Source: Gemmatimonadota bacterium (GTDB lineage: Bacteria > Gemmatimonadota > Gemmatimonadetes > Longimicrobiales > Gaopeijiaceae). Taken from it: a stretch of 7,742 nucleotides of DNA. The position numbers and the translations under genes were made by a program. The notes beneath the pieces were generated by a model that was not told the DNA's origin, did not search any database, and saw nothing but the letters and a program-made list of their open reading frames with translations. The stretch is from NCBI GenBank assembly GCA_018678395.1, contig JAHHMJ010000093.1:1-7742 (forward strand). Direction: 5' to 3'. Below are positions 1 through 6,920 of the stretch, piece after piece (within the stretch, counting starts at the first letter, position 1; every line of letters begins with the position of its first letter).

Positions 1-3000
1 CCGAGGAACCACGCCCCGTGGAGCGAGGCGACCCGCAATGCGTCGAGCTCCGTCATGCCGGCCGCGGCCATCCACACTTCCCACTGGGCCGCGATTCCGT
101 GGTGCTCCCCGTGCGAGCCGATGGCTCCGTAGCCCCCCTCTGCAATGATGTCGGCCAGACCCTGGGCCACGAGAGGGAAGGAGTAGTCGGTGTCGGGGCG
201 CAGCATTCGCCGTCGAAGATGACCCGCGTTCTGCCGCCAGGGCATCCAACGGCGCTGCTTCTCGTCCTGCCACACGTCCGACTCGCCGAACCAGTAGTCG
301 ATGTTGGCCGGCCCGGGTCCCGCGACCACGAAGGTCGGCGAATAGACGATGCCGGCGCGGCCGAAGAACCGCGCGACATCGGCGAAGATGGGCACGTACG
401 ACAGCGGATGCTCCCACGCCGTCTGCCCGTCGACGATCATGCCCATGTTGAAGAAGAGATCGCCGCCCTCGGAGGTGACCATCAGGCCCTCCTCGCGGGC
501 GATGTCCGAAACCCACTGTCGCTGTTCTCGCCGCGGCTGCTGGTACTGCTTGATCGAGGTTGCACCCCAGGACTTGAGCCGCCGGATCGCGTACCGGGTT
601 TCTTCGTAGCCGCTCAAGTCGTTCTGACGCGCCCCGTCCCCGCGATACAGCGGGTCGCCGGTACTGTACGTGCGCGGCCCGACCATCCGACCCGCCTCGA
701 TCAGCTCGGCGGTCGGGAAGATGTTCTGCGACCACATGCTGTTGTCGAGGCTCGTCGTGACTCCGTAGGCCAGATAGATGGCCGCCTCGTAATCGCGGAG
801 CGGACGATAGCCCCTGTGCTCGCGATAGTGGTGGGAATGCATGTCGACGAACCCGGGCACGATGGTCGAGCCCGCGGCGTCGAAAACCCGGTCGACCCCC
901 TCGACGTCGCAGGTGCCGACGCAGGTGATGCGCGCCCCGTCGACGACGACGCTACCCGACTCGATCACCTCGTCCCCCTCGAGCGTGACGATGCGGGCGC
1001 CCGTGAACGCGACCGACCCGTCGGGCAGATAGCGGTCGACGCTGAGGCTCAGGCCCACCGTATCGCCACGTTCGGTCGCGACGTCGTACGTCATGTAGTC
1101 CGTGGCCGAGCCGAACTCGAGCGTGGTCGCATCGCGCCAGCGCGGGAAGAGCCCGCCCTCGAGACTCAGCCGTCGAACGGGCAGTTCGCCATCACGCTTC
1201 TCCAGGGAGAGGGCCTCGCCTCCGGTGCCGGCCCAGGGCAGGGGCGAGACGTACACGTTGTCGCCCTCCTGGAAGGCCACCCAGCGGCCGTCGGGTGAGG
1301 GCGTGATCTCGTCGGCTGCGGGCAGCAGCACGTGCTCGCGCCGATCGAGACCGTCGGGACGCACAGAGGTGAGCACGACCCCGCCCTCCCGAATGCCGCC
1401 GGACCGCATGGCGGGAAAGAAGATGCGCCCTTCGGGTCCCCACGAGGGCGCGAGGATGCCGCGGCGGGCCACAGACGAGACGTTCTGGCCGGCCGGCAGG
1501 CTCACGCGGGCGACCCGTGTCGCCGCTCCGCCCGACGCCGGGACGGTGGCGATGTCCCACCAGGGATTGTGCGTCATCGTACGTCCGCGGCGGGTGGCGC
1601 CGGAGCCCACGGCCACCGCGAGGGTCGCGCCGTCCGGCGACCACGCGGGATGCACGTACTCACCGGGCGCCTCGGTGAGGCGCACGGCGGTCCCTCCGGC
1701 GGCGGGCGCCTTCCAGAGGTGACCCCCTTCGACGTCGTCCCAGGTCGTGAAGGCGATCCAGGCGCCGTCGGGAGACCAGGCCGGCGCGAACTCCTGCACG
1801 TCGCCCAGGGCGTCGTCCGTCAAGCGCCGGGCCGGGCCGCCCTCGCGGTCCTGGAGCCAGACCCGCCCGATGGCCTGGAAGGCGACGGTGCCCCCGTCGG
1901 GTGACGCCGTGTGCCATCGCAGGAAGCGGGCGGCGAGCGGACCGTCTTCGATACGAAAGGCGCGGTATGCCAGGCCGGACAGCGTTCGCTGCACCCGGGC
2001 GGAGAAAGGCAGCGTCGTGATGTCGCCGCTCGCCACGGCCACCCGACGCACCTTGCCACCCTCCCACAGGACCACGGCCTCGCCATCCGCCGTCCATGCG
2101 TACCCGGGCAGGGTGCGCAGGCTCTTCGAACCGCTCTCGATCGCGACGGCGATCGGGTCCATCAGGAGGCGTTCGGCGCCCGTCTCCAGATCGCGCAGCC
2201 AGAGTGCCGTGCGCGGGCCGTAGGTGTGCCCCTTCCAGCTCACGGTTCCGTCGGGAATGTGGCGAGCGAACGCGAGCCAGCGCCCATCCGGAGAGATCTC
2301 CGGGGCGAAGCCGCCCCCCGAGGACGCGCGCGAGGCGGCCGGCCCATCGGCGTTCCCGGCGGTGATGTCGACCACGACCCCGGTCTCGCGGTCGAGACGG
2401 CGCACGACGTAGTGGCCGGCGAGTGCGTCGGCCGGCCCGGTACGGGTCTGAAAGTAGACGTGCCGTCCATCGGGAGAGACGGAGGGCCAGGTCCCGTCCT
2501 CGACGAGTTGCACCCCGGAGCCCCCGTCACGGTGCACCATCCAGATCCCGCCCCGGCCCTCGCCGTCTCCGGCTCCGACGTAGCGTCGGGCCATCAACAG
2601 GTAGTCGCCGTCGGGAGTCCAGGTCGGCAGTCCGACCCGCACGTCGCGCGACTCGAACACGGCTCGCGGCTCCGATCCGTCGGCGTTCATCGCCCAGAGG
2701 TTGTCCTGCCCACCCCGATCCGACACGAAGGCGATGGTCGCGCCGTCAGGAGAGATGCGCGGGTGATAGTTCATGGCGGCGCCCGCGTCCTGCGTGAGGG
2801 CGACCGCCTCCGTCGCACCGTCGGTGGGTGCGCGCCAGATCTGTCCGAGCAGGTCGAAGACCATCCAGGACCCGTCGGGAGACACGTCGACCGACAGCCA
2901 GGTGCCCTCGTCGGTCGTGAAGTCGATCGATCGGGTCTCGCCTCGGGTTCGGGTGACGTCCCAGGTCGCCTCCTGACCCGAGAGGGGGACGACGACGAGG

Positions 3001-3047
3001 GCGAGCATCGTGCCCGCCCACCGGAAACTCCGCACACTCGACCGCAT
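1..3047 (-). CDS. Exported TolB/PD40-propeller amidohydrolase (C-terminus cut by window edge)
   Basis: Open from the ATG at 3047 to the left edge, 1015 codons with no stop. Residues 1-25 form a signal peptide (Arg-rich start, hydrophobic MLALVVVPL, then SGQ), so it acts outside the cytoplasm. Residues about 45-640 hold at least eleven propeller-blade motifs of the SPDG type, near 56, 99, 144, 191, 252, 318, 382, 425, 470, 536 and 584; this fits one large or two stacked TolB/WD40-like propellers. From about 676 an amidohydrolase domain begins (AFTGARIVTL), with the metal motif H737-S-H739 in PGFVDMHSHH, K833 in SIKQY, H880 in WEHPL and H979 in GSHGEHHG. Similar proteins are annotated as amidohydrolases of imidazolonepropionase/prolidase type. 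The substrate is unknown; a peptide-like or cyclic amide is a guess. AGGAG seven bases upstream supports the start. The missing part is probably the last several dozen residues. Family call is sure, activity is not. Confidence 0.93.
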   Translation of the reverse strand, partial: MRSSVRSFRWAGTMLALVVVPLSGQEATWDVTRTRGETRSIDFTTDEGTWLSVDVSPDGSWMVFDLLGQIWRAPTDGATEAVALTQDAGAAMNYHPRISPDGATIAFVSDRGGQDNLWAMNADGSEPRAVFESRDVRVGLPTWTPDGDYLLMARRYVGAGDGEGRGGIWMVHRDGGSGVQLVEDGTWPSVSPDGRHVYFQTRTGPADALAGHYVVRRLDRETGVVVDITAGNADGPAASRASSGGGFAPEISPDGRWLAFARHIPDGTVSWKGHTYGPRTALWLRDLETGAERLLMDPIAVAIESGSKSLRTLPGYAWTADGEAVVLWEGGKVRRVAVASGDITTLPFSARVQRTLSGLAYRAFRIEDGPLAARFLRWHTASPDGGTVAFQAIGRVWLQDREGGPARRLTDDALGDVQEFAPAWSPDGAWIAFTTWDDVEGGHLWKAPAAGGTAVRLTEAPGEYVHPAWSPDGATLAVAVGSGATRRGRTMTHNPWWDIATVPASGGAATRVARVSLPAGQNVSSVARRGILAPSWGPEGRIFFPAMRSGGIREGGVVLTSVRPDGLDRREHVLLPAADEITPSPDGRWVAFQEGDNVYVSPLPWAGTGGEALSLEKRDGELPVRRLSLEGGLFPRWRDATTLEFGSATDYMTYDVATERGDTVGLSLSVDRYLPDGSVAFTGARIVTLEGDEVIESGSVVVDGARITCVGTCDVEGVDRVFDAAGSTIVPGFVDMHSHHYREHRGYRPLRDYEAAIYLAYGVTTSLDNSMWSQNIFPTAELIEAGRMVGPRTYSTGDPLYRGDGARQNDLSGYEETRYAIRRLKSWGATSIKQYQQPRREQRQWVSDIAREEGLMVTSEGGDLFFNMGMIVDGQTAWEHPLSYVPIFADVARFFGRAGIVYSPTFVVAGPGPANIDYWFGESDVWQDEKQRRWMPWRQNAGHLRRRMLRPDTDYSFPLVAQGLADIIAEGGYGAIGSHGEHHGIAAQWEVWMAAAGMTELDALRVASLHGAWFL

Positions 3048-3054
3048 CACATCG

Positions 3055-3059
3055 CTCCT
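3055..3059 (-). promoter_or_regulatory. Ribosome binding site of the amidohydrolase gene
   Basis: AGGAG on the minus strand, seven bases before the ATG at 3047. It decides between that ATG and the overlapping out-of-frame ATG at 3052. Confidence 0.7.
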
Positions 3060-3176
3060 GGACCGGGTTATGGAGACATCATTGGTCGGCGTGCGCAATC
3101 GGAGCAACCGGCCGGGGGAAGGCGGGTATCAGGGAGTGCCGTACGATTCCATGGGCGCGCCGGGTCCGACGTGCCG

Positions 3177-3181
3177 AGGAG
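3177..3181 (+). promoter_or_regulatory. Ribosome binding site of the first plug-domain gene
   Basis: AGGAG, six bases before the ATG at 3188. The strong match and good spacing support that start. Confidence 0.75.
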
Positions 3182-3187
3182 AGACCG

Positions 3188-5119
3188 ATGAGGGTAGCCG
3201 CAGTCGTCGCGCTGGTCGCCGCGGCCCTGCTTCGCCCCACCCCGATCGCCGGGCAGACCGTGCTGGGGCGTGTGCTCGAGGAGGGCTCGGGGATTCCCGT
3301 GGCCGGTGCGCTCGTGCGGTGGGTCGGTGAAGACGGGGGTCGCGGTCCCGGCTCGCTCACGTCCTCGGAAGGGCGCTATCGCCTCGAGCTTCGCACGGCG
3401 GTGACCGGCGCCATCGAGATCGATCGCATCGGGTACGCGACGACCCGCATCGCTCCGGTGACGGTTCCGGCAGAGGGTGTCGTCCAGCGAGATATCGTGC
3501 TCGAGGCTCGCGCGCTGGTGCTCGAAGGCCTGGAGATCGAGGGCGAGGGCCGTCGCTGTGACCTGCGCGAGGCGGATGGGGGTCGGACTCAGGTGGTTTG
3601 GAGTCAGGTGCGTACGGCGCTCGAGGCAGCAACCTGGACGCGGCGCGAGGGTGGCCTGCTCTTCCGTCTGCGCAACTGGGTGCGCACCTATGAGCCGGGA
3701 TCCGAGACTCCGGACGATGAGCAGCGCCGCGTCGTCCGGAGCCGGGGGGGCAACTCCGTTCAGGCGCTGTCGATCGAGCAGCTGGAGGCCGACGGTTGGG
3801 TGCGGCGGACGGACGACGGTGGCGCCGTGTACTCGGGCCCGGATGCCGAGACGCTGCTCTCGGACTGGTTCCTGGAGAACCACTGCTTCGCCCTCGCCGC
3901 CGGTGGGGAGGCCCCGGGCGACCCGCCGGAGGGCGCCCGTGGGGCTGGCTGGCTCGGCCTGTCGTTCGATCCGGTGCCCGGCAGCGGGCGGCCAGGCCTC
4001 GCCGGAACCGTGCGCGTGGACCGGGAGTCCGCACGGCTGCTCGGATTGGACTTTCGGTACGTGGATCTCCCGCCAGAGCTGCGCGCGGGCGACGCCGGCG
4101 GGTCCGTCGAGTACGCGACCCTGCCGGACGGGCGTTGGGTAGTGCGTGAGTGGTCGATCCGCGCGCCGGTCATCGGGCGCTACGTCGAGGATACCGCGTT
4201 CGGCGATCGCGATCGCTTCCGGCTGACGTCGACCCGGGAGACCGGCGCGACCGTTCTCTGGGTGGAGGGCCCGGATTTCACGTGGTCGGCCTCCCCCTCC
4301 GAGGCCGCCGTGAGGGGGGTGGTCTTCGACCGGGCGACGGGATCGCCGCTCTCCGGTGCGTGGGTGCGACTCGCCGGGCAGGGCTGGCGGACGCGCACCG
4401 ACGCCGAGGGCCGCTTCCTCCTGGAGGGCCTCCCGGAGGGGCGCTTCCGGCTGGCGGTGGACGCAGCGCGATTGGACAGCCTCGGCGTGGACGTCGGGCT
4501 CGATGTGGACATCGTCGCAGGGGAGGCGGTCGAGGTCCGACTCGAGGTCCCGACTCCCAGCGTCGCGGCTCGTGCCCCGCCCGAGGAAGAGGTTCGGGCG
4601 GCTCGGAGGCCGGACAGTCTGCCGGAGGTGGTGCCGATCGAGGGGGTCCGGGTCGAGGTCGAGGGCCGGGACCCGACGTTGCTCGACGTCGGCTTCTACG
4701 AGCGTGAGTCCGGGGGTGTCGGGATTACGCTCGACCTCGATGAGCTGCGGCTGGAGTCGGTCTCGCGGCTGTCCGAGTCGCTCGAACGCGTTCCCCAGAT
4801 CCAGCGTGTGGATGTGTCGTCGGGGACCCTGGACACGACCCGACGGTACCTCCAGTTCCGTTCGGCGGCCCGCTCGGGGTTCCGCAATCAATCGTGCGTC
4901 CCGGCGCTCATCGTCGACGGTGTGTCGCTCAGGCAGGGTGGCCCCATGTCACAGGGGAGCGGGATGGTGTCGCTCGACGAACTCGTGGACCACGACGACG
5001 TGCTCGCGGTCGAGCTCTACGATTCGCCCGCCAGCATGCCCATCGAATTCACGGGCCCCGGTACCCTGTGCGGGGCGATCGTCGTCTGGACCCGGCGCGG
5101 CTCCGGGCGACCGCTGTAG
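3188..5119 (+). CDS. Secreted carboxypeptidase-regulatory and TonB-plug domain protein without a barrel
   Basis: 643 residues. A signal peptide (1 to about 23, ending PIAGQ) directs export. Residues 24-112 are a carboxypeptidase-regulatory-like beta-sandwich (GRVLEEGSGIPVAGALVRW, then EGRYRLEL and IGYATTR). Residues about 115-370 form a middle domain containing YSGPDAETLLSDWFLENHCF (215-234) and a beta-rich part; I recall similar modules in Gemmatimonadota proteins but know no function. A second regulatory domain spans about 375-455 (VRGVVFDRATGSPLSGAWVR, DAEGRFLLEGLPEG). Residues about 495-638 resemble a TonB-receptor plug: SRLSESLERVPQIQRV, C570-VPALIVDG, and a terminal GTLCGAIVVWTRRG matching the plug end. 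The protein stops eight residues after that motif, so no 22-strand barrel can follow. It probably sits in the periplasm or at the outer membrane as a scaffold, partner or binding protein. The next gene is related and lies 57 bases downstream. Domain calls are good; the role is unknown. Confidence 0.9.
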   Translation: MRVAAVVALVAAALLRPTPIAGQTVLGRVLEEGSGIPVAGALVRWVGEDGGRGPGSLTSSEGRYRLELRTAVTGAIEIDRIGYATTRIAPVTVPAEGVVQRDIVLEARALVLEGLEIEGEGRRCDLREADGGRTQVVWSQVRTALEAATWTRREGGLLFRLRNWVRTYEPGSETPDDEQRRVVRSRGGNSVQALSIEQLEADGWVRRTDDGGAVYSGPDAETLLSDWFLENHCFALAAGGEAPGDPPEGARGAGWLGLSFDPVPGSGRPGLAGTVRVDRESARLLGLDFRYVDLPPELRAGDAGGSVEYATLPDGRWVVREWSIRAPVIGRYVEDTAFGDRDRFRLTSTRETGATVLWVEGPDFTWSASPSEAAVRGVVFDRATGSPLSGAWVRLAGQGWRTRTDAEGRFLLEGLPEGRFRLAVDAARLDSLGVDVGLDVDIVAGEAVEVRLEVPTPSVAARAPPEEEVRAARRPDSLPEVVPIEGVRVEVEGRDPTLLDVGFYERESGGVGITLDLDELRLESVSRLSESLERVPQIQRVDVSSGTLDTTRRYLQFRSAARSGFRNQSCVPALIVDGVSLRQGGPMSQGSGMVSLDELVDHDDVLAVELYDSPASMPIEFTGPGTLCGAIVVWTRRGSGRPL

Positions 5120-5176
5120 GCTCTGCCCGGTGGCGACGTACATATGCTCACGAACCACTTGTGATTCCATAACGAC
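5120..5176 (+). promoter_or_regulatory. Short gap before the second plug gene, no Shine-Dalgarno
   Basis: The 57-base gap is clearly AT-richer than its surroundings. It holds TACATAT at 5139-5145 and CATAAC at 5168-5173, either of which could act as a -10 box, but neither has a good -35 partner. No purine-rich ribosome binding site precedes the ATG at 5177. The downstream gene may be read through from the gene before it or be started by a weak or leaderless-type signal. This is an inference from base composition. Confidence 0.3.
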
Positions 5177-6424
5177 ATGATGCTTTTGCGGTACTCCTTC
5201 GTCGTCCCACTGCTCGGCGTTCTCGCCGCGTTCATCGCTCCGACCGTGCCGGTAGCCGCTCAGATCGGAAGCGACATCCCCGGTGTCGTGACCGATGCGG
5301 CCAGTGGCGAGCCGATCGTCGACGCGATCCTCCGCATCCGGGGCACGGATGTGTCCGCGGCTTCGGACGAACAGGGCAACTTCCTCCTGCGCGCGGTTCC
5401 GGCCGGTACGTGGACCCTGGAGGTCACCCATCTGCGCTATGGCACCCAGACCCACGAGATCGCGGTGGTGGCGGGACTGGAGACCCGCATCGAGGTCCGC
5501 CTGGCCGAAGATGCGATCGAGCTGGAACCGCTCGTCGTCGAGGCGGAGAGTGCGACCGAGCGGGAGCGGCGGAGCACCGGAGCGAGCTTCTGGGAGGTCT
5601 CCCGCGAGGAGGTCGAGGCCGCCATCGGAACGAGCCGCAACATGGGCGATCTCGTCCAGCGGACGATCCCGGGTCTGCGCCTGCGGCAACAGAACAACTT
5701 CTCACGCGGCGAGATCTGCCTGGAGTTCCGTGCGGCGGCGTCCATCTCGATCGTCAACAACCGCGCGTGCAACCACCCCAGGGTACTCATCGACGGCGTA
5801 CCCGTGGCGGACCCCGGGTCTCTCTACGCTTCGGTTCCGCTGGGCGACATCGAGCGGATCCAGATGATCCCGCCCGGTGAAGCGAGCACGCGGTACGGCT
5901 CGGGGTCGCTGTATGGCGTGCTGCTGATCGAGACGCGCCGCCCGGGTCTCACGCCCGTCGACTACGGTCGCACCGGCACCGAGCCGGTGGCGACCTTCGA
6001 CTGGACTCAAGATCCGGAGGGACACTCATCCGCGAAAACGTTCCTGTTCTCGGCCCTGGGGAACGCGCTCGGTCTGGGCCTCGGTATTGCGCTGGCCCGG
6101 GAGTGTTTCGCCTTCGACGGCCCGGAGATCACCGGGACCTGTGGCGCGACGGGGACGACGCTCGGGGGTGGTGCGGCGGTCGTCCTGCCGGCTGTCGGTG
6201 CGGCTATGGCGGCACGCTTCGCGGGCTCGACCGACCTGTCCCAGGGCAACCTCGTGCCGTCGCTGGTCGGAGCTGGGCTGATGATCTTCCCGGGCTACGC
6301 GCTGGCCCTCTCGGAGGCGGCCAGCCAGTCGACGACGGTCAGTACGATCGGTACCGTCTTCCTGACGGCGGGAGTCCCGCTGGCGGTGACGCTGGCCGAC
6401 AAGCTGTACCGAAAGCTCCGCTGA
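5177..6424 (+). CDS. Secreted regulatory-domain and TonB-plug protein with a glycine-rich hydrophobic tail
   Basis: 415 residues. The signal peptide covers 1 to about 29 (ending PVAAQ). Residues about 33-113 are a carboxypeptidase-regulatory-like domain (GVVTDAASGEPIVDAILRIR, DEQGNFLLRAVPAG). Residues about 125-256 are a TonB-plug-like domain: MGDLVQRTIPGLRLRQ (156-171), RVLIDGVPV (202-210) and IERIQMIPPGEASTRYGSG (225-243) ending YGVLLIETRR, a clear form of the classical IERIEVLRGP...YGS...G plug end. Instead of a barrel the last 127 residues (289-415) contain four glycine/alanine-rich hydrophobic stretches, near 289-307, 329-349, 359-382 and 388-408, with a loop carrying C310 and C322. These could be membrane helices or outer-membrane beta-hairpins. 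The start pairs ATG 5177 with ATG 5180; the second is equally possible. It is a paralogue of the upstream gene and may share its transcript. Likely outer-membrane or periplasmic; function unknown. Confidence 0.9.
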   Translation: MMLLRYSFVVPLLGVLAAFIAPTVPVAAQIGSDIPGVVTDAASGEPIVDAILRIRGTDVSAASDEQGNFLLRAVPAGTWTLEVTHLRYGTQTHEIAVVAGLETRIEVRLAEDAIELEPLVVEAESATERERRSTGASFWEVSREEVEAAIGTSRNMGDLVQRTIPGLRLRQQNNFSRGEICLEFRAAASISIVNNRACNHPRVLIDGVPVADPGSLYASVPLGDIERIQMIPPGEASTRYGSGSLYGVLLIETRRPGLTPVDYGRTGTEPVATFDWTQDPEGHSSAKTFLFSALGNALGLGLGIALARECFAFDGPEITGTCGATGTTLGGGAAVVLPAVGAAMAARFAGSTDLSQGNLVPSLVGAGLMIFPGYALALSEAASQSTTVSTIGTVFLTAGVPLAVTLADKLYRKLR

Positions 6425-6433
6425 GGCTGTGCG

Positions 6434-6463
6434 CCAGCGCCTTCACCGAGCGGGTCTCGCTGG
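6434..6463. terminator. Possible bidirectional hairpin between convergent genes
   Basis: CCAGCG (6434-6439) pairs perfectly with CGCTGG (6458-6463), and ACC/GGT inside the 18-base loop can extend the structure. It lies in the 49-base gap between two convergent genes, where a shared terminator would be expected. No T-tract follows on either strand, so it is a weak candidate only. Confidence 0.25.
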
Positions 6464-6473
6464 GGGCGGGACG

Positions 6474-6908
6474 TCAGAGCGTAGGCGAGAAGAAGCTGAA
6501 GACGTAGCGCAGGGCTCCGCCTTCGGACATGATCGCCTCACGGTCGTAGGGCTCCTGACCGGAGTCCATCTCGACACGCAGCCGCACGGTCGCTTCGGTG
6601 TCCGAGGGGTTGGACAAATCGACCACGACCTTGCCCAGGTCGGACAGGATGACCGTATTCTGGTAGGGAAGGGTGGTGATCGTCAGCGTGTCGGCGCTGT
6701 TGAGCGACTGGCCACGCACACCGGACACGGGGTCGAAGAACTCGTCGAAGTCGGTCGACACGACCAACTGGAGCGGCACGGTCGTCGAACCCGTCACCGT
6801 GACGTCCGCACGCGTCGGCTTGAGGTCCGGGTCCGTCGCCGTATCACATGCCGCGAGCGCAATCATCGCCCCGACTGCCACCATCCCACGAAGCCATCCG
6901 TAATGCAC
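6474..6908 (-). CDS. Small lipoprotein of unknown function
   Basis: I do not recognise the family. The frame opens with ATG at 6914, but GGAGG (6915-6919) touches that ATG directly, while the in-frame GTG two codons later (6908) lies six bases from it, so GTG 6908 is the preferred start, giving 144 residues. The N-terminus has one Arg, a hydrophobic core MVAVGAMIALAA and a lipobox ALAAC, so C21 would be lipidated after signal peptidase II cleavage. The mature part of about 124 residues is rich in Thr, Val and Asp, with alternating hydrophobic residues (DVTVTGSTTVPLQLVVSTDF; TVRLRVEM) that suggest a beta-sandwich. There are no Cys besides C21 and no catalytic motif. Asp follows the lipid Cys; in E. 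coli that favours inner-membrane retention, but this rule may not hold here. It converges with the plug gene and diverges from the di-heme oxidoreductase gene, which may be its functional partner. Confidence 0.8.
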   Translation of the reverse strand: MHYGWLRGMVAVGAMIALAACDTATDPDLKPTRADVTVTGSTTVPLQLVVSTDFDEFFDPVSGVRGQSLNSADTLTITTLPYQNTVILSDLGKVVVDLSNPSDTEATVRLRVEMDSGQEPYDREAIMSEGGALRYVFSFFSPTL

Positions 6909-6914
6909 GATCAT

Positions 6915-6919
6915 CCTCC
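6915..6919 (-). promoter_or_regulatory. Ribosome binding site that decides the lipoprotein start
   Basis: GGAGG on the minus strand. Zero spacing to the ATG at 6914 is unworkable, while six bases to the GTG at 6908 is ideal. The site lies just upstream of, or inside, the start region of the divergent oxidoreductase gene. Confidence 0.6.
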
Positions 6920-6920
6920 A

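Larger units (their letters stand above)
3048..3187. promoter_or_regulatory. Divergent intergenic region (two outward promoters expected)
   Basis: These 140 bases separate the start codons of two divergent genes, so both promoters and any shared operator should lie here. A TACGAT at 3142-3147 could be a -10 box for the rightward gene, but no convincing -35 is found 17 bases upstream. On the minus strand the AT-richer patch at about 3068-3092 (containing CATAAC and CAATGATG) is the best place for the leftward promoter. No clear operator palindrome is visible. The role is inferred from gene orientation; exact elements are uncertain. Confidence 0.45.

Noticed and set aside
18..1298. 426-codon open frame on the plus strand, opposite the amidohydrolase domain
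   Set aside because: It mirrors the coding frame of the amidohydrolase, whose metal-binding motifs are clear on the minus strand. The antisense product shows no domain.
1287..2882. Recurring short DNA words that look like a spaced repeat array
   Set aside because: Spacing is irregular and the units are in frame, coding for propeller-blade motifs. This is not CRISPR or a mobile repeat.
3068..3092. Leftward sigma70-type promoter with TTGCGC and CATAAC boxes
   Set aside because: The spacing is about 20 bases and both boxes match poorly, so I do not report a defined promoter.
1911..3191. 426-codon open frame on the plus strand, opposite the propeller
   Set aside because: It is the antisense of the regular SPDG blades and even runs through the divergent promoter region. 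No credible protein features.
3068..4891. 607-codon open frame on the minus strand, opposite the first plug-domain gene
   Set aside because: Its product is rich in Arg, Pro, His and Gly without a recognisable domain or signal. The plus-strand frame has a signal peptide, clear domains and a good ribosome binding site. Long antisense frames are expected in GC-rich codon usage.
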